From Pseudobdellovibrionaceae bacterium (GTDB lineage Bacteria > Bdellovibrionota > Bdellovibrionia > Bdellovibrionales > UBA1609): a DNA stretch of 64,000 nucleotides. Within the stretch, counting starts at the first letter, position 1; the number at the start of each line of letters is the position of its first letter. Where the stretch lies: NCBI GenBank assembly GCA_947444305.1, contig CANEZP010000003.1, positions 124,001 through 188,000 on the forward strand, written 5' to 3'. The notes under the pieces were generated by a model that was not told where the DNA came from, did not search any database, and worked only from the letters and a program-made list of their open reading frames with translations. This document shows, in pieces, positions 16,718 to 28,549 of this stretch. The position numbers and the translations under genes are program-made.

Positions 16718-16759
16718 GGGATTTCACTTTCGTAAGCGGTGTTCTTCAAAAAACCATGC

Positions 16760-17095
16760 TTAAAGCGATTCTGTATTCTGAGTGGCGATCGCCGAACCTA
16801 GAATCGCGAGAATGAAACTCGCAATACCGAGACCGGCGCCGAATGCACTGAACCAGTCCATCCGGGAGAAATAGAACACAGAGCCAAGCAATATCGCGTA
16901 CTTGATTACAATGATAAGGACCGTCGACGCAACGGGTTTTTTCGCAACCGAGCGCCACGAAGACCACGCCAGCGCGCCTAGATTTCCCAGCATAAGCCCC
17001 GCCCCAACGGCGAACGACGCGGCAAGTTGCGCGCGGCCGGCGATCACTAATCCGGCCGTAACGATCACGATGATCGCGAGCTGGTAAACGGCCAT
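16760..17095 (-). CDS. atpI: ATP synthase subunit I-like membrane protein
   Basis: 111 aa from the ATG at 17095 (MAVYQLAII), with four hydrophobic helices, positioned directly before atpB. Fits the ATP synthase I family (Pfam PF03899 type), which helps c-ring assembly. An earlier ATG at 17128 would overlap atpZ by 29 bases; neither start has a clear ribosome site, and the four-base gap after atpZ favours coupled translation from 17095. A conserved Ser/Arg-rich loop (SSWRSVAKK) separates helices two and three. Confidence 0.78.
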   Translation of the reverse strand: MAVYQLAIIVIVTAGLVIAGRAQLAASFAVGAGLMLGNLGALAWSSWRSVAKKPVASTVLIIVIKYAILLGSVFYFSRMDWFSAFGAGLGIASFILAILGSAIATQNTESL

Positions 17096-17099
17096 AGAT

Positions 17100-17336
17100 T
17101 TAAGACTGTTGAGTATCGTCGCCGGCATTGTCTTTTTCGAATTTCTGCAAAAGGTAAAACAGGTGCACGAACCAACCCACGAGAAGAGCGAGGACGAGAT
17201 AGGTCTGCGCGGTGTTGACCCACCCCATGTGTTGGTCCACCATGCTGCCGATCACCCAGCCGCCGATGCAAAGGGCAACGAGCTCGAAAGCAACGCCGAA
17301 GAAGACGATTCCCTTATTTGCGGACTGTTTACTCAT
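17100..17336 (-). CDS. atpZ: AtpZ/AtpI-like small membrane protein
   Basis: 78 aa with two membrane helices (KGIVFFGVAFELVALCIGGW and QTYLVLALLVGWFVHLFYLL) and a charged C-terminal tail, the layout of AtpZ/putative F0F1-ATPase subunit proteins. AtpZ and AtpI form a small membrane complex connected with ATP synthase assembly or Mg2+/Ca2+ supply. The start overlaps the TPR lipoprotein stop by four bases (ATGA), linking the F0 genes to the gyrA end of the origin cluster. Confidence 0.78.
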   Translation of the reverse strand: MSKQSANKGIVFFGVAFELVALCIGGWVIGSMVDQHMGWVNTAQTYLVLALLVGWFVHLFYLLQKFEKDNAGDDTQQS

Positions 17337-18148
17337 CGTTTTAACCCCTGGGCTCCGGGCAAGTTGTACTGGCGTTCTTTCAGGCGTTCAATACGCTGAT
17401 CGAGAAACTTTGGATTTGGGTAAGTTTCACGCATAGATTCCAAGACGGTGATCGCCTTGCCGAATTCTTTAAGCTCTTCGTAAACCACTACTAGGTTCAT
17501 GGCGACGTTGTCTTTGGTCGAACGTTCGGGAAAGTCTTTGAGCACCGACTCCCAAAGGCCGGTGGCTTCATTGAGCTGCTTGTTCGCCACCAGTACATTT
17601 GCCTTGAGCATTTTGATTTCGAATACGCCGTCGGCCGGCGGTTTATTTTCGAGTAAAACGTTGAGTTCGGTCAAAGCTTGCTCAACGTTGTTCAGACCCA
17701 GCTGGCTTTTGGCTAAGTACAAACGGTAACGAAACGCTTCGTCGGGCGTGTTCTCAAGCTTCAAAAGTTTTTCGAATTCGATCACCGACTGATCAAGATC
17801 CTGCAAATTTTCGTAATAAATATGAGCGATCGCCCGCTGCGCGCCTTTACGTTCTTCGGGTGAGTCCGATTTCATCACGAGGTAGCGGTAAAATTTTACG
17901 GCGAGCGGATAATTCTTCGTGTCGAGATGGGCCGCCCGTGCGCCGGTGCGTGCAGCTTCGACGCCGCGGCCCCCTTCGGGATGATGATCCACTAACATTT
18001 GCAACAGCGGCAGAGCCGTTGCGTAATTACGCTGATCGATGGCCCGCTGCGCCCGGTACTGGCGCAGCCAATCCATGTTGAAGGTGCAGCCCCCGCAAAA
18101 AAGCGGGGTCGCAAAAACAAAGCTGACAAGTTTTAAACGCGGACTCAC
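17333..18148 (-). CDS. TPR-repeat lipoprotein
   Basis: 271 aa. The N-terminus has a hydrophobic signal and a CGGC lipobox-like site (LFCGGCTF), so it is probably lipid-anchored. The rest is made of tetratricopeptide-like helices (for example [18 protein letters not shown] near residue 42, [19 protein letters not shown] near 120, and [18 protein letters not shown] near 235), similar to YfgC/BamD-type outer-membrane TPR proteins. GTG start overlaps the gyrA stop by four bases and its own stop overlaps atpZ. Partner proteins are unknown; the location between gyrase and F0 genes says only that it shares a transcript. Confidence 0.85.
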   Translation of the reverse strand: MSPRLKLVSFVFATPLFCGGCTFNMDWLRQYRAQRAIDQRNYATALPLLQMLVDHHPEGGRGVEAARTGARAAHLDTKNYPLAVKFYRYLVMKSDSPEERKGAQRAIAHIYYENLQDLDQSVIEFEKLLKLENTPDEAFRYRLYLAKSQLGLNNVEQALTELNVLLENKPPADGVFEIKMLKANVLVANKQLNEATGLWESVLKDFPERSTKDNVAMNLVVVYEELKEFGKAITVLESMRETYPNPKFLDQRIERLKERQYNLPGAQGLKR

Positions 18149-20646
18149 TGAGCCCCGGGACCGCCCCCGGTTGTGCCCGCCGGTCCGCCTTCGGTCGCGG
18201 CGGCAACGACTTCTTCCTCTTCTTCGAGCAAAGCGACGCTGGTCACGAACTCACCCTCGTGCAAATCCATAAGCTTAACGCCCTGGGTGTTGCGGCTGAT
18301 CACGGAGATGTCCGAGCAACGCATACGAATCGATTGACCGTTATTGGTCGTGAGCAAGATTTGTTCTTTGTCGGTCACCAATTGTGCCGAAACAACCATG
18401 CCTACTTTGTCCGTGGTCTTTTGAGTGATCAAACCGACACCGCCGCGGCCTTGCAAGCGGTACTCTTCCATAGAGGTGCGCTTACCGAAACCGTTTTGGG
18501 TCACGATCAGAATCGTTTCTTTGCTGTCCTTCGAGATGACTTCCATCCCGACGACCTTGTCGTCTTTACCCAGCGTTACGCCTTTTACACCGCGCGCGGC
18601 GCGGCCCATGGCGCGTACGTCGTCTTCGTCGAAGCGAATGGACATACCCTCTTTGGTGACGATGAAAATGTCGTCCTTACCGCCGGAAAGTTTGGCCTCG
18701 ATCAAATTGTCGTCGAGATCGATCGTTAACGCGATCAAACCGCTAGGCCGCGGACGCGAGAAAGCTTCGAGAGAAGTTTTCTTGATCGTACCCTTTTCGG
18801 TTAGCATGACGACAAACTGATCTTCTTTAAATTCTTCGACGGGGAGGATCGCGCGTACGTTTTCACCCGAAGACAATTGCACGACGTTATTGATCGCCTT
18901 GCCTTTGCTGGTGCGGCTACCGAGCGGGAGTTCATGAACTTTGGTCCAATACAACTTACCGCGGTCCGAGAACGTGAGGATCGTGGTGTGCGTATTGGCC
19001 GAGAACAGCCGCGAGACGTAATCTTCGTCACGCTGTTCGGCGCCCTTGAGGCCTTTGCCGCCGCGTTTTTGTAAGCGGTATTCATCGATCGCGATGCGCT
19101 TGATGTAGCCTGAGTTGGTCATCGAAATGATCATCTCTTCGCGCGCGATCAAGTCTTCGTCCTGGAATTCTTCGTTCGAGCGTTCGATCTTCGTGCGGCG
19201 GACGTCGGCGTAATTTTCGCGGATCTCGGTCAGTTCGCCGACGATGATTTTGTAGATCTCTTCTTCGGAACCCAAAACCATTTTTAGCCAGGCGATGTTC
19301 TTGTGAACTTCGGCCAGTTCGTCTACGATTTTTTGGCGTTCGAGACCGGTCAGGCGCTGCAAACGCATATCGAGAATAGCTTGCGCCTGCTTCTCGGAAA
19401 AACCGAAAGTCGTCATGAGGCCGTGACGTGCACCTTCGGCTTCTTTCGCGGCACGAATCGTCGCGATGACCGCGTCGATGTGATCCAAAGCCTTCTTTAA
19501 GCCTTCTAAGATGTGCGCGCGCGCTTCGGCTTTTTTCAGGTCGAAGATGCAACGACGGGTTACGACGTCTTTGCGATGGGCGATGAAAGCCTCGAGCATC
19601 TTCTTTAAATCAAAAACGACAGGTTGGTTGCGCGCATCGAGCGCCAACATGATGATCCCGAACGAAACTTGCATCTGCGTGTATTTGTACAAGCGATTGA
19701 GCACGACCTGCGCGTTCTCGCCGCGTTTAAGCAGGATCACGATACGCATGCCTTCGCGCGACGATTCGTCACGGATATCCGAAATACCTTCGATGCGTTT
19801 ATCTTTGACCAAGTCCGCGATGCTTTCGATCAGCTTCGCTTTGTTCACCTGGTAGGGAATTTCGGAAACGATGATTTCTTCGCGGTCTTTTTTCGGAACG
19901 ATTTCGGCGACGGCTTTTAGAATGATAACGCCGCGGCCGGTTTTATAGGCTTGGGTAATGCCGGCCGTGCCGGCGATCACGCCCGCGGTCGGAAAATCCG
20001 GACCGGGGATCATCTTGTAGAGTTCATCCAAGCCCATTTTCGGATTGTTGATCAAGGCCACGCAGCCGTCGATCACTTCGCCCAAATTGTGCGGAGGAAT
20101 ATTCGTGGCCATACCGACCGCGATGCCGGCCGAACCGTTCACCAAGAGATTGGGAAATTTCGCGGGCAAGATTTGCGGAATCAGCAAAGAGTCATCGTAG
20201 TTCCAACCAAACGGAACCGTGTCTTTGTCGATATCGACCAACAGCTCTTCGGCCAAGTTGGTCATGCGAACTTCGGTGTAACGTGCGGCGGCCGCCGTGT
20301 CGCCATCGATCGAGCCGAAGTTTCCTTGGCCGTCGATCAGCGGGTAGCGCAAAGAAAAATCCTGCGCCATACGAACCATAGTTTCGTAAACGGCCGAGTC
20401 TCCGTGCGGATGGTATTTACCGATCACGTCCCCGACGATACGAGCGGACTTCTTGTACGGTTTGTCATGCGTATTGCCGAGGTCATTCATCGCGAACAAA
20501 ATCCGGCGGTGAACCGGCTTCAGTCCGTCGCGAACATCGGGCAAGGCGCGCCCTACGATAACGCTCATCGAGTAGGTGAGGTAAGCCTCACGCATCTCTT
20601 TGTTGATATCGATATTTGTTATTCTGCTATTCGGAATATCGTCCAT
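18145..20646 (-). CDS. gyrA: DNA gyrase subunit A
   Basis: Breakage-reunion subunit of gyrase, 833 aa. N-terminal helix [20 protein letters not shown], winged-helix region with [10 protein letters not shown] (the quinolone-determining region; Ser84 and Glu88 are at the usual positions) and catalytic Tyr123 in AARYTEVRM. The C-terminal beta-pinwheel holds the GyrA-box-like QRGGKGLKG near residue 545 that distinguishes gyrase from ParC. The tail is acidic and then Gly/Ala-rich ([16 protein letters not shown]). Two bases separate it from gyrB. Confidence 0.97.
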   Translation of the reverse strand: MDDIPNSRITNIDINKEMREAYLTYSMSVIVGRALPDVRDGLKPVHRRILFAMNDLGNTHDKPYKKSARIVGDVIGKYHPHGDSAVYETMVRMAQDFSLRYPLIDGQGNFGSIDGDTAAAARYTEVRMTNLAEELLVDIDKDTVPFGWNYDDSLLIPQILPAKFPNLLVNGSAGIAVGMATNIPPHNLGEVIDGCVALINNPKMGLDELYKMIPGPDFPTAGVIAGTAGITQAYKTGRGVIILKAVAEIVPKKDREEIIVSEIPYQVNKAKLIESIADLVKDKRIEGISDIRDESSREGMRIVILLKRGENAQVVLNRLYKYTQMQVSFGIIMLALDARNQPVVFDLKKMLEAFIAHRKDVVTRRCIFDLKKAEARAHILEGLKKALDHIDAVIATIRAAKEAEGARHGLMTTFGFSEKQAQAILDMRLQRLTGLERQKIVDELAEVHKNIAWLKMVLGSEEEIYKIIVGELTEIRENYADVRRTKIERSNEEFQDEDLIAREEMIISMTNSGYIKRIAIDEYRLQKRGGKGLKGAEQRDEDYVSRLFSANTHTTILTFSDRGKLYWTKVHELPLGSRTSKGKAINNVVQLSSGENVRAILPVEEFKEDQFVVMLTEKGTIKKTSLEAFSRPRPSGLIALTIDLDDNLIEAKLSGGKDDIFIVTKEGMSIRFDEDDVRAMGRAARGVKGVTLGKDDKVVGMEVISKDSKETILIVTQNGFGKRTSMEEYRLQGRGGVGLITQKTTDKVGMVVSAQLVTDKEQILLTTNNGQSIRMRCSDISVISRNTQGVKLMDLHEGEFVTSVALLEEEEEVVAAATEGGPAGTTGGGPGAQ

Positions 20647-20648
20647 TT

Positions 20649-24232
<3,584 letters not shown>

Positions 24233-24250
24233 GGAAACTCATAAGCGCTA

Positions 24251-24408
24251 AGTGGATAACTCAGTGGACACTGTGGATAACTAAACAAACAAAACTTATC
24301 CACATGTTAGTGCACAAAAAAATCTATAAACAAATCCTAGATATCCACATCCCCCACACCTTAATCCACAATAAAAATGTGTATTACTCTGTGAACACCT
24401 GTGGATTC
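24251..24408. other. DnaA-box cluster, candidate oriC segment (recF-dnaN gap)
   Basis: Boxes matching or within one base of TTATCCACA occur at 24251 (AGTGGATAA), 24272 (TGTGGATAA, perfect), 24296 (TTATCCACA, perfect), 24341 (ATATCCACA) and 24362 (TAATCCACA), with a weaker TGTGGATTC at 24400. The DNA between them is A/T-rich (24281-24340, 24371-24390), as expected of an unwinding element. Boxes face both ways. Confidence 0.75.
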
Positions 24409-24444
24409 AAAAAAACACATCGTACCTAAGCAGTTCGTAAGAGG

Positions 24445-24494
24445 TTGCCGGCCCGAACGGGCCCGCAACACTAAGCCTTCCAAGCCTGGAAGGC
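24445..24494. repeat. Two tandem hairpins directly after dnaN
   Basis: Inverted repeats at 24445-24468 (TTGC-GGGCCCG arms) and 24475-24494 (GCCTTCC arms, 6-base loop) lie 7 to 56 bases past the dnaN stop, between dnaN and the DnaA-box cluster. There is no T-run. They could halt or weaken transcription entering the origin segment. Confidence 0.6.
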
Positions 24495-24500
24495 GCAATG

Positions 24501-25622
24501 TTAAATCCGCATCGGCATGACCACGCAAGTATACGACGGATCATCATTCGGGCGCACGAGACCCGGCGAGAGTTGATCGTTCAACTCTACACGTACGATA
24601 TCGTCGTGCATGCTTTGCAACACATCCAGAACGTAGCGCGCGTTAAAACCGATCTTCATCTCTTTGCCCTTATACTCAATTTCGATTTCTTCTTTCGCGT
24701 CGCCGAGCTCAGGATTGTTCGAAGTGATTTCCATTTTGCCGCCGTTCAACGCGAACGTTACGCCTTTGGATTTCGTGTTCGACAATAAGGAAACGCGTTT
24801 CAAAGAAGACAATAAAGCTTCACGCTGGACCAAGAAATGTTCTTTCAAATTTTGTGGAATAAGCTGTTGGTAATTCGGGTATTTGCCTTCGATCAAACGC
24901 ACCATCAAAATGGTCGTTTGTGAGCGAACAACCAACTGCGCACCTTCGATCGCCACTTCAACTTCACCGTCTACGGTTTCGAGAAGTTTGCGAACTTCGT
25001 GTAAACCTTTGCGCGGGATTATTACGCCTTGGCTACCGCCGCTTTTGCTACCCGCATTCGGGATTTTTCGATCGATCAAACTTAACCGGTGTCCGTCGGT
25101 TGCGACCATTCGGTAGGTGCCTAAATCCTTCTCGCTTTTTACTTCCAAATAAACGCCGTTGAGGTGGTAACGGGTTTCGTCGGTCGAGACGGAATAGATC
25201 GTTTTTTCGATCATCTCGGAGAGAATGCTGGCTTCGATTTTTACGAATTCCTGAGTCGTGAAAGTCGGGAAGACGGGATATTCCTCAGGTGAGATTCCGA
25301 CGATGTTAAATACCGCGCGGTTCTGAGTGATCTTGAGCCAATTGTTTTCTTTGCGCTCGAGTTCGATTTTTCCTTCGGGCAGTTCCTTGATAATTTCAAA
25401 AAGACTTTTCGCATTCACCGCGACTTTGCCTGGCGATTTTACTCCTGCCGGGATTTCGTCGGTGAGGCTAACTTCGAGATCTGTTGCGAATCCGCGGAGA
25501 CCTTCCCCTTTGGCCTCCAGCAAAACATTCACCAAGATCGGCATTGTGTTTCGTTTCTCAACGATGTTCTGCGCTCTTGCGATTACGTTCAACAAATCTT
25601 TTTTCTCTACGTTGAGTTTCAC
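24501..25622 (-). CDS. dnaN: DNA polymerase III beta sliding clamp
   Basis: Processivity clamp that tethers Pol III to DNA, 373 aa as usual. N-terminus MKLNVEKKDLLNVIARAQNI, central YHLNGVYLEV and MVATDGHRLSLIDRK near residue 170-185, and C-terminal PLRID-type end YTCVVMPMRI, all diagnostic. Transcribed leftward from the dnaA side; 237 bases with further DnaA boxes separate it from dnaA, and two hairpins follow its stop. Confidence 0.97.
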   Translation of the reverse strand: MKLNVEKKDLLNVIARAQNIVEKRNTMPILVNVLLEAKGEGLRGFATDLEVSLTDEIPAGVKSPGKVAVNAKSLFEIIKELPEGKIELERKENNWLKITQNRAVFNIVGISPEEYPVFPTFTTQEFVKIEASILSEMIEKTIYSVSTDETRYHLNGVYLEVKSEKDLGTYRMVATDGHRLSLIDRKIPNAGSKSGGSQGVIIPRKGLHEVRKLLETVDGEVEVAIEGAQLVVRSQTTILMVRLIEGKYPNYQQLIPQNLKEHFLVQREALLSSLKRVSLLSNTKSKGVTFALNGGKMEITSNNPELGDAKEEIEIEYKGKEMKIGFNARYVLDVLQSMHDDIVRVELNDQLSPGLVRPNDDPSYTCVVMPMRI

Positions 25623-25859
25623 AAACGATCCCTTTCAAAATTTTAGGTCTTAAGAAGCTTCTTTTAATAATTTTAAAAACTAGTAGTTGTAGTAGGGGCT
25701 GTGATTTTCCTGCTTATCTCGTAACTGCTTGAAAATCTTCTCTTTTCTCCGTGGATAACTACCGGGGATAACTCCGGCGAAACTTTGCGAATTATCCCCG
25801 TAACTTGGGTCCACATTTTTCCTCGCATGCTTATCCACATACCAATACACAATCCACAT
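25623..25859. other. dnaA-dnaN intergenic region with DnaA boxes, candidate oriC segment
   Basis: Contains CGTGGATAA (25750), TTATCCACA (25831, perfect), CAATCCACA (25850) and two TTATCCCCG/GGGGATAA variants at 25764 and 25792. The dnaN-proximal 60 bases (25640-25690) are very A/T-rich. It also must hold the dnaN promoter. Together with the recF-dnaN cluster it suggests an origin in parts around dnaN. Confidence 0.7.
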
Positions 25860-27299
25860 TCACACCCCTGTGATATTGTGGATTCGGCTCTCTAAATCCT
25901 CGATATCTCTCTTGATTTCTGAGTCTTTGTTCAGTTGATCGTCGATTCGACGCAAGGCGTTCATAACCGTCGTATGATCCTTGCCCCCGAACGAACGGCC
26001 GATATCCACCAGCGATTTATCGAGGTGTTTTTTCACTAAGTACATGGCGACCTGCCGCGCGACCACTAAAGGTTTGGTTCGGGTCTTCGATTTCATGTCG
26101 GGGAGGCGAATTTTATAATGTTCGGCCACGAGCTTCTGGATGTCGTCGATGGTGATCGTGGCGACGTCATCGTGGGTGCTGAGCACGCGCTTGGCGAGTT
26201 CGATATCGATCGGTACGCCTTGGAGCTCGGAAAACATTTTGATCTTGTTGAGGTTGCCTTCGAGTTCGCGAATCGAACGTTTAGAAATACGCGCGACGTG
26301 CCCGATCACTTCGTTGGGCATCATTATATTCTTACGCTCGGCTTTATATTTAAGAATCGCCACTCGCGTTTCGATGTCGGGCATTTGAATATCGGCGATC
26401 AATCCCCATTCGAGCCGGGTGCGGATACGGTCTTCGAGGCCTTTGATATCTTTAGGCATGCGGTCGGAAGCGACGATGACTTGCTGATCCTTCTCGAAGA
26501 AGTCATTCAACGTGTGAAAAAACTCTTCCTGCACGGCTTCGCCCCGGCCCAAAATCTGAATATCATCCATCAGCAAAACGTCGCACTTATCGCGGTAACG
26601 AATTCGAAAGCGGTCCATCTCGTTACGGCGGATGCTCGAGATGCATTCGTTTAAGAAACGCTCGGCCGATACATATAGGATGCGCAGGTGCGGAAAATTC
26701 ATACGGATGTGATTGCCTACGGCATTCAGCAAGTGTGTTTTACCCATCCCCGTCGGCCCGCATATAAAGAGGGGATTGTAGTTCTCTTTGCCCGGGTTTT
26801 CGGCGATCGAGAAACTCGCGGCGTGGGCAAATTCATTGTTTCGTCCGACGACGAACGTCGAAAAAGTGTAATCCGCGTTCAACATATCGCGGTTTGAACC
26901 GAAAGCGCCGCCCGAAACGCCGGAATCCTCTTGGCTCACGGCCGGAGCCGGCGGGGGGATCAGTTCGGTTTGCATGTTCGGGATATCACTGACCGAGAGA
27001 TTACCTTGGCCGGTCACCACCAGCTCGATCTGGAATGGATTTTGGTAAATAGCTGAGATTTCTGAGCAAATCCGCTCCAACAGGTTTTGCGAGATCCAAA
27101 ATTTATGCAATTCGGTGGGTACGCCAAGCGTGAAACAGCGTCCGTTTTGACGATCTTCGACGGCGATCAAATTGGTCGGTTCAAACCACATCTGCAGGGG
27201 CTTATTATTCAAGTTTTTCGATTTCAGGCTGTTCTTAATCTGCAGCCAAAATTCTTGGCTGATCTGTGCCTGGTTATGGGGAGAAGTCTGTGGATTCAA
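25860..27299 (-). CDS. dnaA: Chromosomal replication initiator DnaA
   Basis: AAA+ initiator, about 479 aa. Domain I begins EFWLQIKNSLKSKNLNNKPL; domain III has Walker A CGPTGMGKTHLLNAVG near residue 165, Walker B VLLMDDIQIL near 230 and sensor segments; domain IV ends with the box-binding signature GGKDHTTVMNALRRID. The only start codons are TTG: the one at 27299 has AGGGAT six bases upstream and is preferred; the one at 27320 lacks a ribosome site. Two DnaA boxes lie upstream (27333, 27415), suggesting autoregulation. Confidence 0.96.
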   Translation of the reverse strand: MNPQTSPHNQAQISQEFWLQIKNSLKSKNLNNKPLQMWFEPTNLIAVEDRQNGRCFTLGVPTELHKFWISQNLLERICSEISAIYQNPFQIELVVTGQGNLSVSDIPNMQTELIPPPAPAVSQEDSGVSGGAFGSNRDMLNADYTFSTFVVGRNNEFAHAASFSIAENPGKENYNPLFICGPTGMGKTHLLNAVGNHIRMNFPHLRILYVSAERFLNECISSIRRNEMDRFRIRYRDKCDVLLMDDIQILGRGEAVQEEFFHTLNDFFEKDQQVIVASDRMPKDIKGLEDRIRTRLEWGLIADIQMPDIETRVAILKYKAERKNIMMPNEVIGHVARISKRSIRELEGNLNKIKMFSELQGVPIDIELAKRVLSTHDDVATITIDDIQKLVAEHYKIRLPDMKSKTRTKPLVVARQVAMYLVKKHLDKSLVDIGRSFGGKDHTTVMNALRRIDDQLNKDSEIKRDIEDLESRIHNITGV

Positions 27300-27332
27300 C
27301 TGTAGATCCCTGCAAGCCAATGCTTGCTTTTA

Positions 27333-27423
27333 TGTGGATAAGAGCAAATGGGAGTTAGCATCGACGAATAAAAGTTTCAATGATTAGGGTGATCTAGCGG
27401 TCCGAGCCACAGGGTTATCCACA
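27333..27423. promoter_or_regulatory. Two DnaA boxes upstream of dnaA
   Basis: Perfect boxes TGTGGATAA at 27333-27341 and TTATCCACA at 27415-27423 face each other in the dnaA-rpmH divergent region. They probably serve DnaA self-regulation and may add to the origin. Confidence 0.65.
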
Positions 27424-27489
27424 TGCTTGTAACTTCAGCACGGCCGGTCAAAGTCGGGAATTTATAAGGGATTCCGAGGGTCATGCTCC

Positions 27490-27519
27490 TTGACTCGAAA
27501 ATTCGCTTTGTGCTTTATT
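27490..27519 (+). promoter_or_regulatory. rpmH: Possible rpmH promoter
   Basis: TTGACT, 18 bases, TTTATT lie about 65 bases before the rpmH start. The -35 is good, the -10 is weak. No other candidate was better in the gap. Confidence 0.35.
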
Positions 27520-27584
27520 GGCGCATTCTGTCGTAACCCCACACTACAGGCGATCTCCCGTGTTGATCGTCTATGGAGCAAAAG

Positions 27585-27737
27585 ATGCCAAAGCGCACAT
27601 ATCAGCCTAGCCGCGTTCGCCGTAAAAAAACTCATGGATTCCGCAAACGCATGTCGACCAAAAATGGCCGCGCTGTTTTGTCGGCTCGCCGTGCAAAAGG
27701 TCGCAAGTCGTTAACCGTTTCGGTAGGCGCCAAATAA
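27585..27737 (+). CDS. rpmH: 50S ribosomal protein L34
   Basis: 50 aa, very basic, beginning [19 protein letters not shown] and continuing [20 protein letters not shown], the L34 signature. TGGAG precedes the ATG. It occupies its normal place next to dnaA and before rnpA, although here a 150-base repeat-bearing spacer separates it from rnpA. Confidence 0.97.
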   Translation: MPKRTYQPSRVRRKKTHGFRKRMSTKNGRAVLSARRAKGRKSLTVSVGAK

Positions 27738-27738
27738 T

Positions 27739-27880
27739 ATTGGTTCACCGCCTGTCGGCGGTTCACTGATATTGGTTCACCGCTATCGGTTCACGCCTGC
27801 CGGCGGTTCGCTGATGGGCTTACTGCCTTCGTTAATAGGTTCACTCATATAAGTTCACCGTCTGTTGGCGGTTTGCTGAT
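27739..27880. repeat. Three degenerate 32-base repeats with a hairpin core
   Basis: Copies at 27739-27770, 27784-27815 and 27849-27880 share GTTCACCGCCTGTCGGCGGT, then TCACTGAT or TCGCTGAT, with a few changes. The core ACCGCC-tgtc-GGCGGT is an inverted repeat. Partial copies (GGTTCACCG at 27773, GGTTCACTCAT near 27837) fill the spacers, so the whole gap seems built from one decayed repeat. Confidence 0.8.
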
Positions 27881-27885
27881 GCTGG

Positions 27886-28308
27886 TTGATCCACCGATAT
27901 TTTTGTTCGCTTGTATCTGAGGTTTGTATTCGGTTTGTTTCTTTATCCCGCAGCAAAGATTTTGAAGCGTTGCGAGCGAACGGCCACAGTATTCACATCA
28001 CCTCGTGGCTTTTGGTCAACGTACAGCAGACCGAACTTTCGGTTTTGCGCTGCGGATGGACTCTGCCCCGGCAAATCGGTACGGCGGTTGTACGCAATCG
28101 TTTCCGCCGTTGGGGAAGGGAATATTTACGAGCATGGTCCAAGCGGTCGAACAATAGTCTGGATTTGAATCTAGTTTTCAAACGCAAAGACAAATCGTTC
28201 TACAAAAATTTGGGCCATAAGGAATTTGATGAAGCTTTGGAAAAAATGGTCGGTAAGATTTTGCGACTTCAAATTGCGAAAGCGCCCGATCGGCAACTTC
28301 ATAAATAA
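27886..28308 (+). CDS. rnpA: Ribonuclease P protein component
   Basis: Protein subunit of RNase P for 5' maturation of tRNA. The core runs from FVSLSRSKDFEALRANG through the hallmark RNR segment VVRNRFRRWGREYLR near residue 68 of the long form. No ATG or GTG is available. The TTG at 27886 gives 140 aa but has no ribosome site; an ATT at 27928 sits five bases after GAGG and gives 126 aa, close to the family norm. The interval listed uses the TTG. It overlaps yidD by 80 bases. Confidence 0.85.
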   Translation: MIHRYFCSLVSEVCIRFVSLSRSKDFEALRANGHSIHITSWLLVNVQQTELSVLRCGWTLPRQIGTAVVRNRFRRWGREYLRAWSKRSNNSLDLNLVFKRKDKSFYKNLGHKEFDEALEKMVGKILRLQIAKAPDRQLHK

Positions 28309-28549
28309 AATTATAGCCGGCTTGGCTCTCTTCCTTCTTTCTATTTACCGTGGTTTTTTCTCGGCCTTGATAACGTCGCTTTTCGGGGACGTTTGCCGAT
28401 TCGAACCTTCTTGTTCCCGCTATGCGCAATTGTCCTTTGAACAACATCCGCCGCTTAAGGCGGGCTGGCTCACCGTGCGCCGGCTTTGTAAATGTCATCC
28501 TCTGGGATCCTTCGGTTTCGACCCGGTTCCGGAAAGGGAAATTTCTTGA
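28229..28549 (+). CDS. yidD: Membrane protein insertion efficiency factor YidD
   Basis: About 106 aa. The YidD motif SLFGDVCRFEPSCSRYA follows an amphipathic/hydrophobic helix (IIAGLALFLLSIYRGFF), and KAGWLTVRRLCKCHPLG matches the C-terminal signature. The ATG at 28229 gives a longer basic N-terminus than typical, overlapping rnpA by 80 bases; no better start exists. YidD acts with YidC in inserting inner-membrane proteins. Its stop overlaps the TTG start of yidC. Confidence 0.92.
   Translation: MKLWKKWSVRFCDFKLRKRPIGNFINKIIAGLALFLLSIYRGFFSALITSLFGDVCRFEPSCSRYAQLSFEQHPPLKAGWLTVRRLCKCHPLGSFGFDPVPEREIS

Noticed and set aside
27739-27880. CRISPR-like array
   Set aside because: Only three degenerate units with spacers of unequal length that contain partial copies of the repeat; no cas genes.
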